A DNA stretch of 64,000 nt from contig DCCG01000019.1 of NCBI GenBank assembly GCA_002314145.1, positions 124,001 to 188,000 of the forward strand, in the 5' to 3' direction. Positions 51,315-59,816 of this stretch are shown one piece after another (position 1 is the stretch's first letter; each line of letters opens with the position of its first letter). The notes beneath the pieces are model-generated. The model was not told the DNA's origin and ran no database searches. It saw nothing but the letters and a program-made list of their open reading frames with translations. A program made the position numbers and the translations under genes. The stretch is from Thalassolituus sp. UBA1087 (lineage in GTDB: Bacteria > Pseudomonadota > Gammaproteobacteria > Pseudomonadales > Oceanobacteraceae).

Positions 51315-53048
51315 TTACTCTGATGTCTGCAGCCACTGCTTCAGCTCGCTTTCCTGCGGCAACCCCTGCAGGGCCGGGCCATGGCGCTGGCCGTTGCTGT
51401 TGAACCGTTGCAGTGCCGGCGGACCAAACACCTGCCAGCTGGCGAGTAAATCGAGCTGTGCGCGGCTGCTGCGGGTGATGTCGAAACGGATTAATGTATA
51501 GCCGGACAACGCCGGTTGCATGGTACGTGCTTCCAGCAGCTCGTCCATTTCGCGGCAGCTGGTACACCAGTCGGCGTAAATATCCACCAGTACCGGTTGG
51601 CCGGCTGCAGCGATCATGGCTTCCAGCTGGGTAACACTTTCTACATGCTGAACTTCGGCCGCCGGTTCCCGTGGCAGCACCTCCAGCGTGCCGGAGCGTA
51701 GCGGATACAGCAGCGAACCGTTGCCCTGAGCGGCGCCGGCCAGCCACAGCACACCGGTGACGGTACTGATCAGCGCCAGCGAGCGGGCGAAGCGTTGTTT
51801 CGCTGTCTGTGGTGCTTCCAGCAAGCCGAGATAGACAGCACAGCCCAATGCGAGCATGCCGCTCAGAGCCAGAATCGCCGGTGGCGGTAACAGCCGGCTG
51901 AGCAGGCCAATCGCCACGGCCAGCAGACCGACACCAAAAGCGCCTTTGATAATCAGCATCCAGTTACCGGCTTTCGGCAGCAGGCGTCCGCCGCTCAGGC
52001 CGATAATCAGCAGCGGCACACCCATGCCCATGCCCAGCGCGAATAACGCTGCACCACCAGTAACCACATCGCCGGTGGTGCTCAGGTACATCAGTGCGCC
52101 GGCCAGCGGCGCGGACACACAGGGCGAAACCACTAAGGCGGCAAAGAAGCCCATCAGGAAGGTACTGAGCAGACGACCGCCCTGCTGGCGACTGCTGAAA
52201 TCGTTCAGACGGTTACGCAGGAAAGACGGCAGCTGCAGTTCAAATAAGCCGAACATCGACAGCGACAGCACCACAAACAGCAGCGCCGCGAGACTGATGA
52301 CGATGGGCGTCTGGGTAAAAGCCGCGAGATTCACTTTGGCGCCGAACGCTGCCACCAGTACGCCGATCAGCGCATACGAACAGGCCATGCCGACCACGTA
52401 AGACAGCGCCAGCGCAAAGCCTTTGCCGGCCGATAACTGCGTCGCCTTCTGTCCGGCAATGATGCTCGACAGAATCGGAATCATGGGGAACACACAGGGC
52501 GTCAGCGACAGGCCGATACCCAGTCCGAGGAAACTGAGAATCACCCACCACAGGCTTTTATCGGCCAGATTACTGTCGTCTGTGCTGTTGCTCTGAACCG
52601 GGCTGGTGTCTTCGCTGAGCGTCAGTGGTTGCGGCGGATAGCACAGCCCTTGCTCTGAACAGCCCTGGAAACTCAGGGTCAGGGCGGCACCGGACGGATT
52701 ACTGACATGCACGTCCAGCGCATTGTGGAACACCTGAACTTCGCCGAAATTTTTATCCAGCTTGGTTTCTGATGGTTGAGTAAGCGTCAGCGCTGCGCTG
52801 TCTGCGCCTTCGCCGGTCAGCGTCAGGCGGTCTTTATACAGGTAATAGTGCGGCGCGATGGTGAAGTGCACATCGTAGCCGTCAGCAGCCGGGCTGACCT
52901 GAGGGCGGAAGGCCTCAGCCACCGGCAGAAAGGTATCGTCTTCATCTTCCAGTGCCGACATATCCGGCAGGCCCGCTGCCAGCAGACTCTGGGACAGCAA
53001 CGCAAGAGCGAGCAGTGGCAGTAATAAAAGAGAGAGTCTGCGGATCAT
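51315..53048 (-). CDS. dsbD: Protein-disulfide reductase DsbD
   Basis: A 577-residue inner-membrane reductase that carries electrons from cytoplasmic thioredoxin to the periplasm. It has a signal peptide (ending about residue 25), an N-terminal DsbD-alpha domain with two Cys (QGCSEQGLCYPP), an eight-helix transmembrane domain with the redox cysteines in SLTPCVFPM and VSPCVSAPL, and a C-terminal thioredoxin-like domain with YADWCTSCREMDE. It diverges from a TlpA-like gene across a 192-bp region with phased TTAA elements. It probably supplies reducing power to that system. Confidence 0.97.
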   Translation of the reverse strand: MIRRLSLLLLPLLALALLSQSLLAAGLPDMSALEDEDDTFLPVAEAFRPQVSPAADGYDVHFTIAPHYYLYKDRLTLTGEGADSAALTLTQPSETKLDKNFGEVQVFHNALDVHVSNPSGAALTLSFQGCSEQGLCYPPQPLTLSEDTSPVQSNSTDDSNLADKSLWWVILSFLGLGIGLSLTPCVFPMIPILSSIIAGQKATQLSAGKGFALALSYVVGMACSYALIGVLVAAFGAKVNLAAFTQTPIVISLAALLFVVLSLSMFGLFELQLPSFLRNRLNDFSSRQQGGRLLSTFLMGFFAALVVSPCVSAPLAGALMYLSTTGDVVTGGAALFALGMGMGVPLLIIGLSGGRLLPKAGNWMLIIKGAFGVGLLAVAIGLLSRLLPPPAILALSGMLALGCAVYLGLLEAPQTAKQRFARSLALISTVTGVLWLAGAAQGNGSLLYPLRSGTLEVLPREPAAEVQHVESVTQLEAMIAAAGQPVLVDIYADWCTSCREMDELLEARTMQPALSGYTLIRFDITRSSRAQLDLLASWQVFGPPALQRFNSNGQRHGPALQGLPQESELKQWLQTSE

Positions 53049-53136
53049 CAGCGCTTTCCTGAAGTTGCCTGAAGTAGATTGAACAGAGAGTTAGTCGTGG
53101 GCATTGCTCCCGTTTTATTCAGCATGGCGCAGCGCG

Positions 53137-53185
53137 ATTAAGGGCACCTTAAGTGAATCTTAACGGCCGTTAAGACTTCCTTAAG
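53137..53185. promoter_or_regulatory. Phased PmrA/QseB-like operator in the dsbD-tlpA divergent region
   Basis: Five TTAA-centred hexamers: ATTAAG at 53137, CTTAAG at 53148, CTTAAC at 53159, GTTAAG at 53169 and CTTAAG at 53180. Successive spacings are 11, 11, 10 and 11 bp. The block 53148-53185 is an inverted repeat about the central GGCC, with mismatches confined to the 5-bp spacers. YTTAAK-N5-YTTAAK is the known box of PmrA/QseB-type response regulators, and such a regulator is encoded at 56203. The last site lies 56 bp before the tlpA start. Binding is inferred. Confidence 0.75.
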
Positions 53186-53240
53186 CTGACCTCTCTACTC
53201 TGATATTTCCGAACTTATCTTCTGCTTTGCGGAGTGCGCT

Positions 53241-53693
53241 ATGTCGTTAACAACCCTCTTTTCCAGACTGCTGGCCACTGTGGCGGCTTTGCTGCTGTCG
53301 TTTTCAGCCCTGGCTGCAGACATCAACTTTGATCAGCTGAAAGGCAAGGTGGTGTATCTGGATTTCTGGGCATCCTGGTGCGGACCATGCCGTGATTCTT
53401 TCCCGTGGATGGAAGCGATGCACAAAAAATACGCCGCTCAGGGGCTGGAAATCATTGCCGTCAACCTGGATCAGGAACCAGAGCTGGCGCAGAAGTTTTT
53501 AAAACAATACGCGCCGGACTTCCGCATCGAGTACGACGCCAAAGGTGAAATGGCCGGACAGTTCGGCGTCGACACCATGCCGACCAGTTTTGTGATCGGC
53601 CGTGATGGCAAAGCGCGTAAAAAACACAAAGGTTTCCACGCTGAGCGCAAAGCGGCTTACGAAACCGAAATCCGTACTCTGCTGGAGGAGTAA
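53241..53693 (+). CDS. TlpA/thioredoxin-like periplasmic protein
   Basis: A 150-residue exported thioredoxin-fold protein. A signal peptide (MSLTTLFSRLLATVAALLLSF, cleaved near ALAAD) is followed by a TlpA/ResA-like domain. The active site is WCGPC (Cys47 and Cys50), and the cis-proline is in VDTMPTSFVI. It is likely a periplasmic thiol reductant fed by DsbD, which is encoded divergently. It is first in a tight operon with DUF4266, DUF3570, apbE and a two-component system; the next gene starts 2 nt after its stop. Confidence 0.93.
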   Translation: MSLTTLFSRLLATVAALLLSFSALAADINFDQLKGKVVYLDFWASWCGPCRDSFPWMEAMHKKYAAQGLEIIAVNLDQEPELAQKFLKQYAPDFRIEYDAKGEMAGQFGVDTMPTSFVIGRDGKARKKHKGFHAERKAAYETEIRTLLEE

Positions 53694-53695
53694 TC

Positions 53696-53917
53696 ATGCT
53701 GCGACTAATCAGCCGGAGCCTGCTGCTGCTGGCGATCTGTGCCGGACTCAGTGCCTGTGCCGGTGTAAAACCCTGGGAACGTGATCTGCTGGCCAAGCCG
53801 CAGATGGAACTCGACCCGCACCCGCTGCAGAGCGCGTTCGATGATCATATCTATTTCAGTAAAGAAGCCAGCTCCGGTGGCCGTGGCTTTGGTGGCGGAG
53901 GTTGCGGATGCAATTAA
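53696..53917 (+). CDS. DUF4266 lipoprotein
   Basis: A 73-residue lipoprotein: signal MLRLISRSLLLLAICAGLSAC (Cys21 of the lipobox), then the DUF4266 hallmark KPWERDLLAKPQMELDPHP and the Gly/Cys-rich end GGGGCGCN. DUF4266 proteins are found next to DUF3570 and ApbE genes in many proteobacteria. The C-terminal cysteines could be a thiol pair for the TlpA-like protein, which is inference. The gene overlaps the next by 10 nt. Confidence 0.9.
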   Translation: MLRLISRSLLLLAICAGLSACAGVKPWERDLLAKPQMELDPHPLQSAFDDHIYFSKEASSGGRGFGGGGCGCN

Positions 53918-55278
53918 AAGACAAAAAACTGGGCCAGCGTCTGGCGCTGGCAACCACAGCACTGCTTGGCACTCAGGCGCCAGAACAGGCTCTGGCCGGT
54001 GACGGTGACTGGAAAGTGGATTCCGCGCTGCTGTATTACGCCGAAGACGATGACCGCGTCAAAGCCGTCGAACCTGTGATCAGTCTGACCCGGGAATTCG
54101 AAGACGAAAGCGCACTTAATCTGCGCATCGTTTACGACTCACTGACCGGTTCCTCACCGAACGGCGCAGCCATCGCCAATGTGGCACAGACCTTTACTTC
54201 CGCTTCAGCAGCTGCGCGCTTAGAAGGCGCTGATGAAGAAGAGCAGGAAGAGTACGCAGGCCGTGGCAGCTACACCATTAACCCGGGCGATGTGCCACTG
54301 GACCCATCATTCGAAGACAGCCGCACAGTGCTCTCTGCGGGCTGGACCCAGCCATGGGGCGACGACTACACCCTGAGTGTCGGCGGAGCTTATTCCAGCG
54401 AGGAAGACTTCACTTCGATGAGTGGTAACGTGGCTATTGCCCGCGACCTGAACAATAACAACACCACCTTATCGCTGGGTGTGAATCTGGAATTCGACAC
54501 CATCGAGCCCAATGGCGGAATTCCGCAGGCGCTGGGGTCGTTGAGTGAACACAACACCGATGGCAGCGACGATACCAAGCAGGTGGTGGACATGATGTTC
54601 GGTGTAACCCAGGTGATTAACCGCCGCTGGATTACCCAGCTGAACTTCGGTCTGAGTCAGTCGTCCGGCTATCAGAATGACCCGTATAAAATTCTCACCG
54701 TGGTGGATAACGGCAACCTGATTACCGATCCCAACGACAGCGAGCGTTACCTGTACGTGTTCGAAAACCGTCCGGAAGACCGGCAGAAACTCAGCCTCTA
54801 CTGGCAGAACAAATTTGCCATCGGCAGTAATGACGTGATCGACATCGGTTACCGCTATATGACCGATGACTGGGACGTGAACTCGCATACGCTGGATCTG
54901 ACTTACCACTGGCAGCCGCTGGAGCATTTCTATCTGGAGCCGCATTATCGTTACTACACCCAGACGGCGGCGGACTTCTATGAGCCCTTCCTGAATGCCG
55001 GCAGTGAAGTGGATATCTCAGGTACCGACGTCACCGCACTGGTGAATGAAGCTTCTTCGGACCCGCGTCTGGCGGCTTTCAGTGCCAATACCTTTGGCGT
55101 AAAAGCCGGCTTCCCGCTGCGGCAGGATGAGGAAATATCGGTACGGCTGGAATACTATCAACAGCAGGACGACAACAGCACCAAAGCGGTGGGTGCAGGC
55201 TCCGATCTGGATGGCATGTCGCAGTTCACCGAACTGAAGGCCAGCTGGATTCAGGTGGGGTACTCTTTCCGCTGGTGA
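53908..55278 (+). CDS. DUF3570 outer-membrane-like protein
   Basis: A 456-residue DUF3570 protein with an N-terminal signal-like stretch (LGQRLALATTALLGTQAPEQALA). It then has many alternating, aromatic-capped strands (for example TLSVGGAYSSEEDFTSMSG, LSLGVNLEFDTIEPNGG) and ends in a C-terminal aromatic-Arg-Trp (VGYSFRW), as in outer-membrane barrels. A central DDTKQVVDMMFGVTQVINRRW is conserved-looking. I chose the ATG at 53908, with GGAGG upstream. It lies inside the last codons of DUF4266, so the two are coupled. Function unknown; the locus suggests an extracytoplasmic redox role. Confidence 0.9.
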   Translation: MQLKDKKLGQRLALATTALLGTQAPEQALAGDGDWKVDSALLYYAEDDDRVKAVEPVISLTREFEDESALNLRIVYDSLTGSSPNGAAIANVAQTFTSASAAARLEGADEEEQEEYAGRGSYTINPGDVPLDPSFEDSRTVLSAGWTQPWGDDYTLSVGGAYSSEEDFTSMSGNVAIARDLNNNNTTLSLGVNLEFDTIEPNGGIPQALGSLSEHNTDGSDDTKQVVDMMFGVTQVINRRWITQLNFGLSQSSGYQNDPYKILTVVDNGNLITDPNDSERYLYVFENRPEDRQKLSLYWQNKFAIGSNDVIDIGYRYMTDDWDVNSHTLDLTYHWQPLEHFYLEPHYRYYTQTAADFYEPFLNAGSEVDISGTDVTALVNEASSDPRLAAFSANTFGVKAGFPLRQDEEISVRLEYYQQQDDNSTKAVGAGSDLDGMSQFTELKASWIQVGYSFRW

Positions 55279-55315
55279 TTCTTTCCGCCAACAGCGAAGG
55301 AGTGCCGCACAAGGC

Positions 55316-56203
55316 ATGAGTTTTCAGCTGCAACTGACACAACTGGATGGCTATTGCCGGGTTAACTTCCCGGCTATGGCCTGTGTGTGTGAAATCCTGA
55401 TCGACACAGCCGATATGGCGCTGGCCCTGCAACTGGGTGAGCAGGCCCGCGACGAAACCCGGCGCATCGAACAGAAGTTCTCCCGTTACCGCGGAGACAA
55501 CCTGATTGCCCGTATCAACACGGCGAATGGTGAGCCGGTCACCGTGGATGAAGAAACGGCCGGATTAATCGACTTTGCCGCCGAACTTTGGGACGCCTCA
55601 GAAGGGCGCTTTGATATTACCTCCGGTCTGCTGCGCCGGGTCTGGACCTTCGACGGCTCCGATAAACTCCCCACCCAGAAAGACATCGATCATCTGCTGC
55701 CGCGTATCGGCTGGGAAAAAGTCAGCTGGCAACGGCCGCAGCTGCGGATGCCGGCGGGGATGGAAATCGACCTCGGTGGCATAGGTAAGGAATACGCGGT
55801 GGATAAGGTTTTCGCTTTGCTGCAGGAGGAATTCAGCGGCGCGTTGCTGGTGAATTTCGGCGGCGATCTGCGTGCGTATGGGCCGCGCAGTGACGGATCA
55901 AAATGGCAGGTTGGCGTCGAGAAGGTCAGTGCTGATCAGCCGGTGGAAATGCTGGCGATGTCTCAGGGGGCTCTCACCACCAGTGGAGACAGTCAGCGTT
56001 ACCTGCTGCGCGATGGTATCCGCTACAGTCATATTCTCGATCCGCGCAGCGGCTGGCCGGTCAGCAATGCCCCGCACGCCGTGACCGTGGTCGCACCGAC
56101 CTGTGTGCAGGCCGGCATGCTCAGCACGCTGGCATTGATGATGGGCGCCGGCGCGGAAGCCTTTCTTGACGAACAGGGCATTCAATACTGGAGTGTGCGC
56201 TGA
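55316..56203 (+). CDS. ApbE-family FAD:protein FMN transferase
   Basis: A 295-residue flavin transferase that attaches FMN to Ser/Thr of extracytoplasmic proteins. Conserved parts are the FSRYRGDNLIARINTANGEP region, LWDASEGRFDITSGLLRRVW, the EIDLGGIGKEYAVDKV motif, the NFGGDLRAYG motif, TSGDSQRY and HILDPRSGWPV. No signal peptide or lipobox is visible, unlike the typical periplasmic ApbE, so it may act on a substrate before export or be a cytoplasmic form. No FMN-binding-domain substrate is encoded beside it. It overlaps the response regulator by 1 nt. Confidence 0.92.
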   Translation: MSFQLQLTQLDGYCRVNFPAMACVCEILIDTADMALALQLGEQARDETRRIEQKFSRYRGDNLIARINTANGEPVTVDEETAGLIDFAAELWDASEGRFDITSGLLRRVWTFDGSDKLPTQKDIDHLLPRIGWEKVSWQRPQLRMPAGMEIDLGGIGKEYAVDKVFALLQEEFSGALLVNFGGDLRAYGPRSDGSKWQVGVEKVSADQPVEMLAMSQGALTTSGDSQRYLLRDGIRYSHILDPRSGWPVSNAPHAVTVVAPTCVQAGMLSTLALMMGAGAEAFLDEQGIQYWSVR

Positions 56204-56889
56204 TGCGGTTGCTGTTAGTGGAAGACGACGTGATGCTGGGAAAAAACCTGCAGCAGGCACTGCAGGGGCAGAATTACGTGGTCGACTGGGTGCAGACCGG
56301 ACTCAGTGCGCTGGCGGCCCTGCAAGCCGAACATTTCGACCTGGCGGTGATGGATCTTGGCCTGCCCGGACTGGACGGCATCCGCGTGATTGAAGAAGTG
56401 CGGTCACAGCAGTTACCACTGCCGATCCTGATACTCACCGCCCGTGACAGTGTGCAGGACAGAGTGAAAGGACTGGATGCCGGTGGCGATGATTATCTGC
56501 TTAAACCCTTTGATCTGAACGAGTTGTTTGCCCGCCTGCGCGCGTTGGGGCGGCGCAATAATGCAGCGGTGGCGGTCAATGAAATCCGCTGTGGTACCGT
56601 TGTACTGGATACAGCCCATCATCAGGCCAGTTATCAGAATCAGCCGGTGTCTCTGTCTCGGCGTGAATTTCTGTTGCTGGAGGCGCTGCTTAACCGCCCG
56701 GGTCAGGTGTTTACCCGGCAGCAGCTGGAACAGTCGCTATACGGCTGGGGCGAAGAAGTGGAAAGCAACGCGCTGGAAGTGCACATCCACCATCTGCGCA
56801 AAAAATTCTCCAATGACCTGATTCAGACGGTGCGTGGCGTCGGCTATCGGCTGAATAAAGAAGCGGCAGGACAGGAATCCGGCGCATGA
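56203..56889 (+). CDS. OmpR-family response regulator (QseB/PmrA type)
   Basis: A 228-residue DNA-binding regulator. The receiver has the acidic Asp8-Asp9, phosphoacceptor Asp51 (AVMDLGLPGLDG), Thr79 and Lys101 (DYLLKPFD). A winged-helix Trans_reg_C domain follows (VSLSRREFLLLEALLNRPGQVFTRQQLEQSLYG, then VHIHHLRKKF and TVRGVGYRL). Close to QseB/PmrA/TctD in length and motifs. Phased TTAA hexamers upstream of the operon fit the binding box of that subgroup. It overlaps the kinase by 4 nt. Confidence 0.93.
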   Translation: MRLLLVEDDVMLGKNLQQALQGQNYVVDWVQTGLSALAALQAEHFDLAVMDLGLPGLDGIRVIEEVRSQQLPLPILILTARDSVQDRVKGLDAGGDDYLLKPFDLNELFARLRALGRRNNAAVAVNEIRCGTVVLDTAHHQASYQNQPVSLSRREFLLLEALLNRPGQVFTRQQLEQSLYGWGEEVESNALEVHIHHLRKKFSNDLIQTVRGVGYRLNKEAAGQESGA

Positions 56890-58304
56890 AGTTATCCATC
56901 CGCAGTACCTTATTGATTCTTTTGTTTCTGGTATTACTGCTGGCCATTGTGCTTAACAGCGTACTCGGCCATCTGCTGGTACGGCATGAAGTGAATGAGG
57001 TGTTCGATGCTGAGCTGGCGGTCAGCGCCAAGCTGATTAAAGGCATTCTCAGTGAAGGCAATCTGGAAGACGATCTGCCCCGCATCAGCGCCGCCATGAA
57101 CGAAAGCTTCGGCCGCGTGCAGCCGGACCAGCCGGAGCTGGAAGCCTACGAACGTACCCGCCTGATTCAGATCTGGCGCAAAGATGGCAACGGGTTGCTG
57201 TTCCGTTCACCGGGAGCCCCCGATCACGCGCTGGCACCCTTGCGTGCCGGCTTTTATCACCACCAGAGCAGCAGCAATGAATGGATGGTGTATGTCACCG
57301 ATCTGCCCACACACGATGCCTGGCTGATGGTGGGTGAGTACCCACATGCCCGCCATGACATTATCCGTGAGCTGGGCGGTATCTTCGGCGTATCCGGCGT
57401 GGTGGCGCTGATTCTCTGTACTCTGATCGCCCTGGCGGCGATTGAATATGGCTTAAGTCCGCTGCGGCGGCTGGGCAGCCGCCTGCGCCGCCGTTCGGTG
57501 GATAATCTGAAGCCGGTCAGACTTCACCGCACACCGAAAGAACTGCAGCCAGTAGTGGATGGCCTCAATGATATGTTCAGCCGTTTATCCTCCGGCATTG
57601 AACGTGAACGGCGTTTTATTGATGACGCCGCCCATGAGCTGCGCACGCCGCTGGCGGTGCTGAAATTACAGAGCCAGCATCTGCAGAGTCTCAGTCCACA
57701 GCAGCAGCGTGATGCTCTGTCGGAACTGGAACGCGGTACCGACCGCGCCAGCCAGCTGGTAGAGCAGTTACTGATTCTCGCGCGCATGGATAATACCGAC
57801 AGAATCCCGGTGGCGCCCGCCGACGTCACTGAAGCGGTGCGCCGCACGCTGGCGTCGCTGCAGTGGCAAGCCGATGAACATCAGGTGGAATTAACACTGG
57901 ATGCCGACGACACTCTGCCTGCGGTGGCGGTTGACCCGGCACTGATCGCAATGGCACTGCGCAACCTGGTGGATAATGCCATTCGTTATGGTGGTGACCG
58001 CCAGCGGGTGGAAACCCGGCTGACCGTGGAAAAGGATGAGCTGTGTCTGAGTGTGCGCGATCAGGGGCCGGGTGTGGCGGAAGATGATCTGCCACGTCTG
58101 AGTGAGCGTTTTTTCCGTGCTCAGGGCAGTCCTTCTGCCGATAGCCGGCAGGGTGGTTCCGGGCTGGGTCTGTCGATTGTCAGCCGCATTGTGGATACCT
58201 GTGCAGGCCGCCTGCAGCTGCGTAATCATCCACAGGGCGGACTGGAAGTGACCCTGCGGATTCCGCTGCAGGGGCTGTCGTCAGCAGGGCCGGGAGAAGG
58301 TTAA
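56886..58304 (+). CDS. Sensor histidine kinase (QseC/PmrB type)
   Basis: A 472-residue kinase with two membrane helices (about 8-30 and 165-188) around a periplasmic sensor domain of roughly 130 residues. A HAMP-like linker follows, then HisKA with His250 (DAAHELRTPLAVL), and HATPase boxes DNAIRYGG, VRDQGPGV and GSGLGLSIVSRIV. The partner is the regulator at 56203 (4-nt overlap). The signal is unknown; PmrB/QseC relatives sense metals, pH or small molecules. Confidence 0.93.
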   Translation: MKLSIRSTLLILLFLVLLLAIVLNSVLGHLLVRHEVNEVFDAELAVSAKLIKGILSEGNLEDDLPRISAAMNESFGRVQPDQPELEAYERTRLIQIWRKDGNGLLFRSPGAPDHALAPLRAGFYHHQSSSNEWMVYVTDLPTHDAWLMVGEYPHARHDIIRELGGIFGVSGVVALILCTLIALAAIEYGLSPLRRLGSRLRRRSVDNLKPVRLHRTPKELQPVVDGLNDMFSRLSSGIERERRFIDDAAHELRTPLAVLKLQSQHLQSLSPQQQRDALSELERGTDRASQLVEQLLILARMDNTDRIPVAPADVTEAVRRTLASLQWQADEHQVELTLDADDTLPAVAVDPALIAMALRNLVDNAIRYGGDRQRVETRLTVEKDELCLSVRDQGPGVAEDDLPRLSERFFRAQGSPSADSRQGGSGLGLSIVSRIVDTCAGRLQLRNHPQGGLEVTLRIPLQGLSSAGPGEG

Positions 58305-58390
58305 CTTTCCCGTTACCGCAGCACGGCGCTGCCCGGATGGCGGAATTTTATACTAAGGTTAGTCTGTAACTATTCCACCACGGAAGAGGG

Positions 58391-59758
58391 ATGCTTAAAA
58401 AAGCCCGTAAAAACCAGGCTGCCATTTTTACCCTGTTTTCTCTGCTCTATCTCAGCTTTGCTGCCACGGCTGTGTACCTGGTCACTGATCACTTTGTACA
58501 AAAGCAGGCAGAGCAGGCTAAAGACAGGCTGCAACAGCAGCTGGCTCTGGTGCGTTCCAATATTGAAGCCGAAGTCTTCCGCGATACTTTTCTGGCGGAC
58601 AGTCTGGCGACTGTGGTTTCAATTGCACCTGAATTCGCGCTTACCCACTGGGAGTCAGTGGCTGAAAAGCTGTTATCGAAAGCCCGCTTTGTGCGCAATG
58701 TCGGTCTTGCGCCGGATGACGTTATTTCACGGGTCTATCCGCTGCAAGGGAACGAAAAAGCCGTGGGTCTGGATTTCCGCTCGCGGCCGGAGCAGTACAA
58801 AACGGTATTGAAAGCCCGGCAGAGCCAACAGGTTGTTATTGCCGGTCCGCTGGAACTGGTGCAGGGAGGAATCGCGCTGATCGCCCGCTTTCCCATCTTT
58901 ACCAATCCACCATTCAATACTCAGTACTGGGGCAGCGTCAGTGTTGTCATTGATTATGACCGCCTGCTGCAGAGTTCAGGCATTATGACACTGGACGGGC
59001 TGGATTTTGCGCTCAGCTCACTCAACCCGGAGGGGAAAAACAGGCTGTTGCTGGGTAACCAGCGGGTCGCACAGAAAGCAGATATACGCTATCCGGTTCA
59101 TATCCCCAATGGCAACTGGGAGCTGGCCGCCGTGTATGACCAGCTGGAAAATACCGGTTATGTACAGGGTTTAAAACAGCTTCTGATTGCACTGGGGACA
59201 TTTACCTTTATCTGCATCTATATCCTCCTTGTGTTCCTCTTCCTGAATTACCGGCAGTTGCACAGAATGTCGCTTACTGATGAGCTGACCCGGCTGCCGA
59301 ACCGCAGATTTCTGATGGATGTCTTAACCCGTCTGATGGAGAGAACCGGAGGGGAGGTTGAATTCACTCTGCTGAATATCGACCTGAACGGCTTTAAAAA
59401 AGTGAACGACGTTTATGGTCATGAAGCCGGCGATGAGCTACTCAGGCTCGTGGCTCATGAAGTCAGTAATGTGCTGCGTTCATCCGATATCGCGTCGCGT
59501 ATTGGGGGTGATGAATTTGTTGTGATTCTGCATCGCACGACCAATGCCACGGATGTGGAACGCATCATCGGCAAGATTCATGAGCGGGTGGAGTCGACGG
59601 CGCTGCATTGGCAGGGCGAGGAGATATATCCGTCCCTGAGCATCGGCTACACGGGGTTCCGTGGCAAAGGCGATGTGGGCGCGATTAAGGATCTTATGGC
59701 CAGAGCTGACCAGAGAATGTATCAGGACAAAATACTGCGCAAAGCAGCGGCCTGCTGA
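58391..59758 (+). CDS. Diguanylate cyclase with CHASE sensor domain
   Basis: A 455-residue c-di-GMP synthase. An N-terminal helix (about 15-33) precedes a periplasmic CHASE-like domain of ~220 residues (including VRNVGLAPDDVISRVYPLQGNEKAVGLD), then a second helix (about 265-285) and a GGDEF domain with the intact GGDEF signature at residues 372-376. An RxxD inhibitory I-site (RSSD) lies five residues before it, so product feedback is expected. The LTDELTRLPNRRFLMDVL start of the domain is typical. It is separated from the kinase by 86 nt. Confidence 0.93.
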   Translation: MLKKARKNQAAIFTLFSLLYLSFAATAVYLVTDHFVQKQAEQAKDRLQQQLALVRSNIEAEVFRDTFLADSLATVVSIAPEFALTHWESVAEKLLSKARFVRNVGLAPDDVISRVYPLQGNEKAVGLDFRSRPEQYKTVLKARQSQQVVIAGPLELVQGGIALIARFPIFTNPPFNTQYWGSVSVVIDYDRLLQSSGIMTLDGLDFALSSLNPEGKNRLLLGNQRVAQKADIRYPVHIPNGNWELAAVYDQLENTGYVQGLKQLLIALGTFTFICIYILLVFLFLNYRQLHRMSLTDELTRLPNRRFLMDVLTRLMERTGGEVEFTLLNIDLNGFKKVNDVYGHEAGDELLRLVAHEVSNVLRSSDIASRIGGDEFVVILHRTTNATDVERIIGKIHERVESTALHWQGEEIYPSLSIGYTGFRGKGDVGAIKDLMARADQRMYQDKILRKAAAC

Positions 59759-59816
59759 CAGCAGCAGGCCGGATGCGGCTGATCATCGGCTCAGCCCGGG
59801 GATTCAGGCCGGGGAT

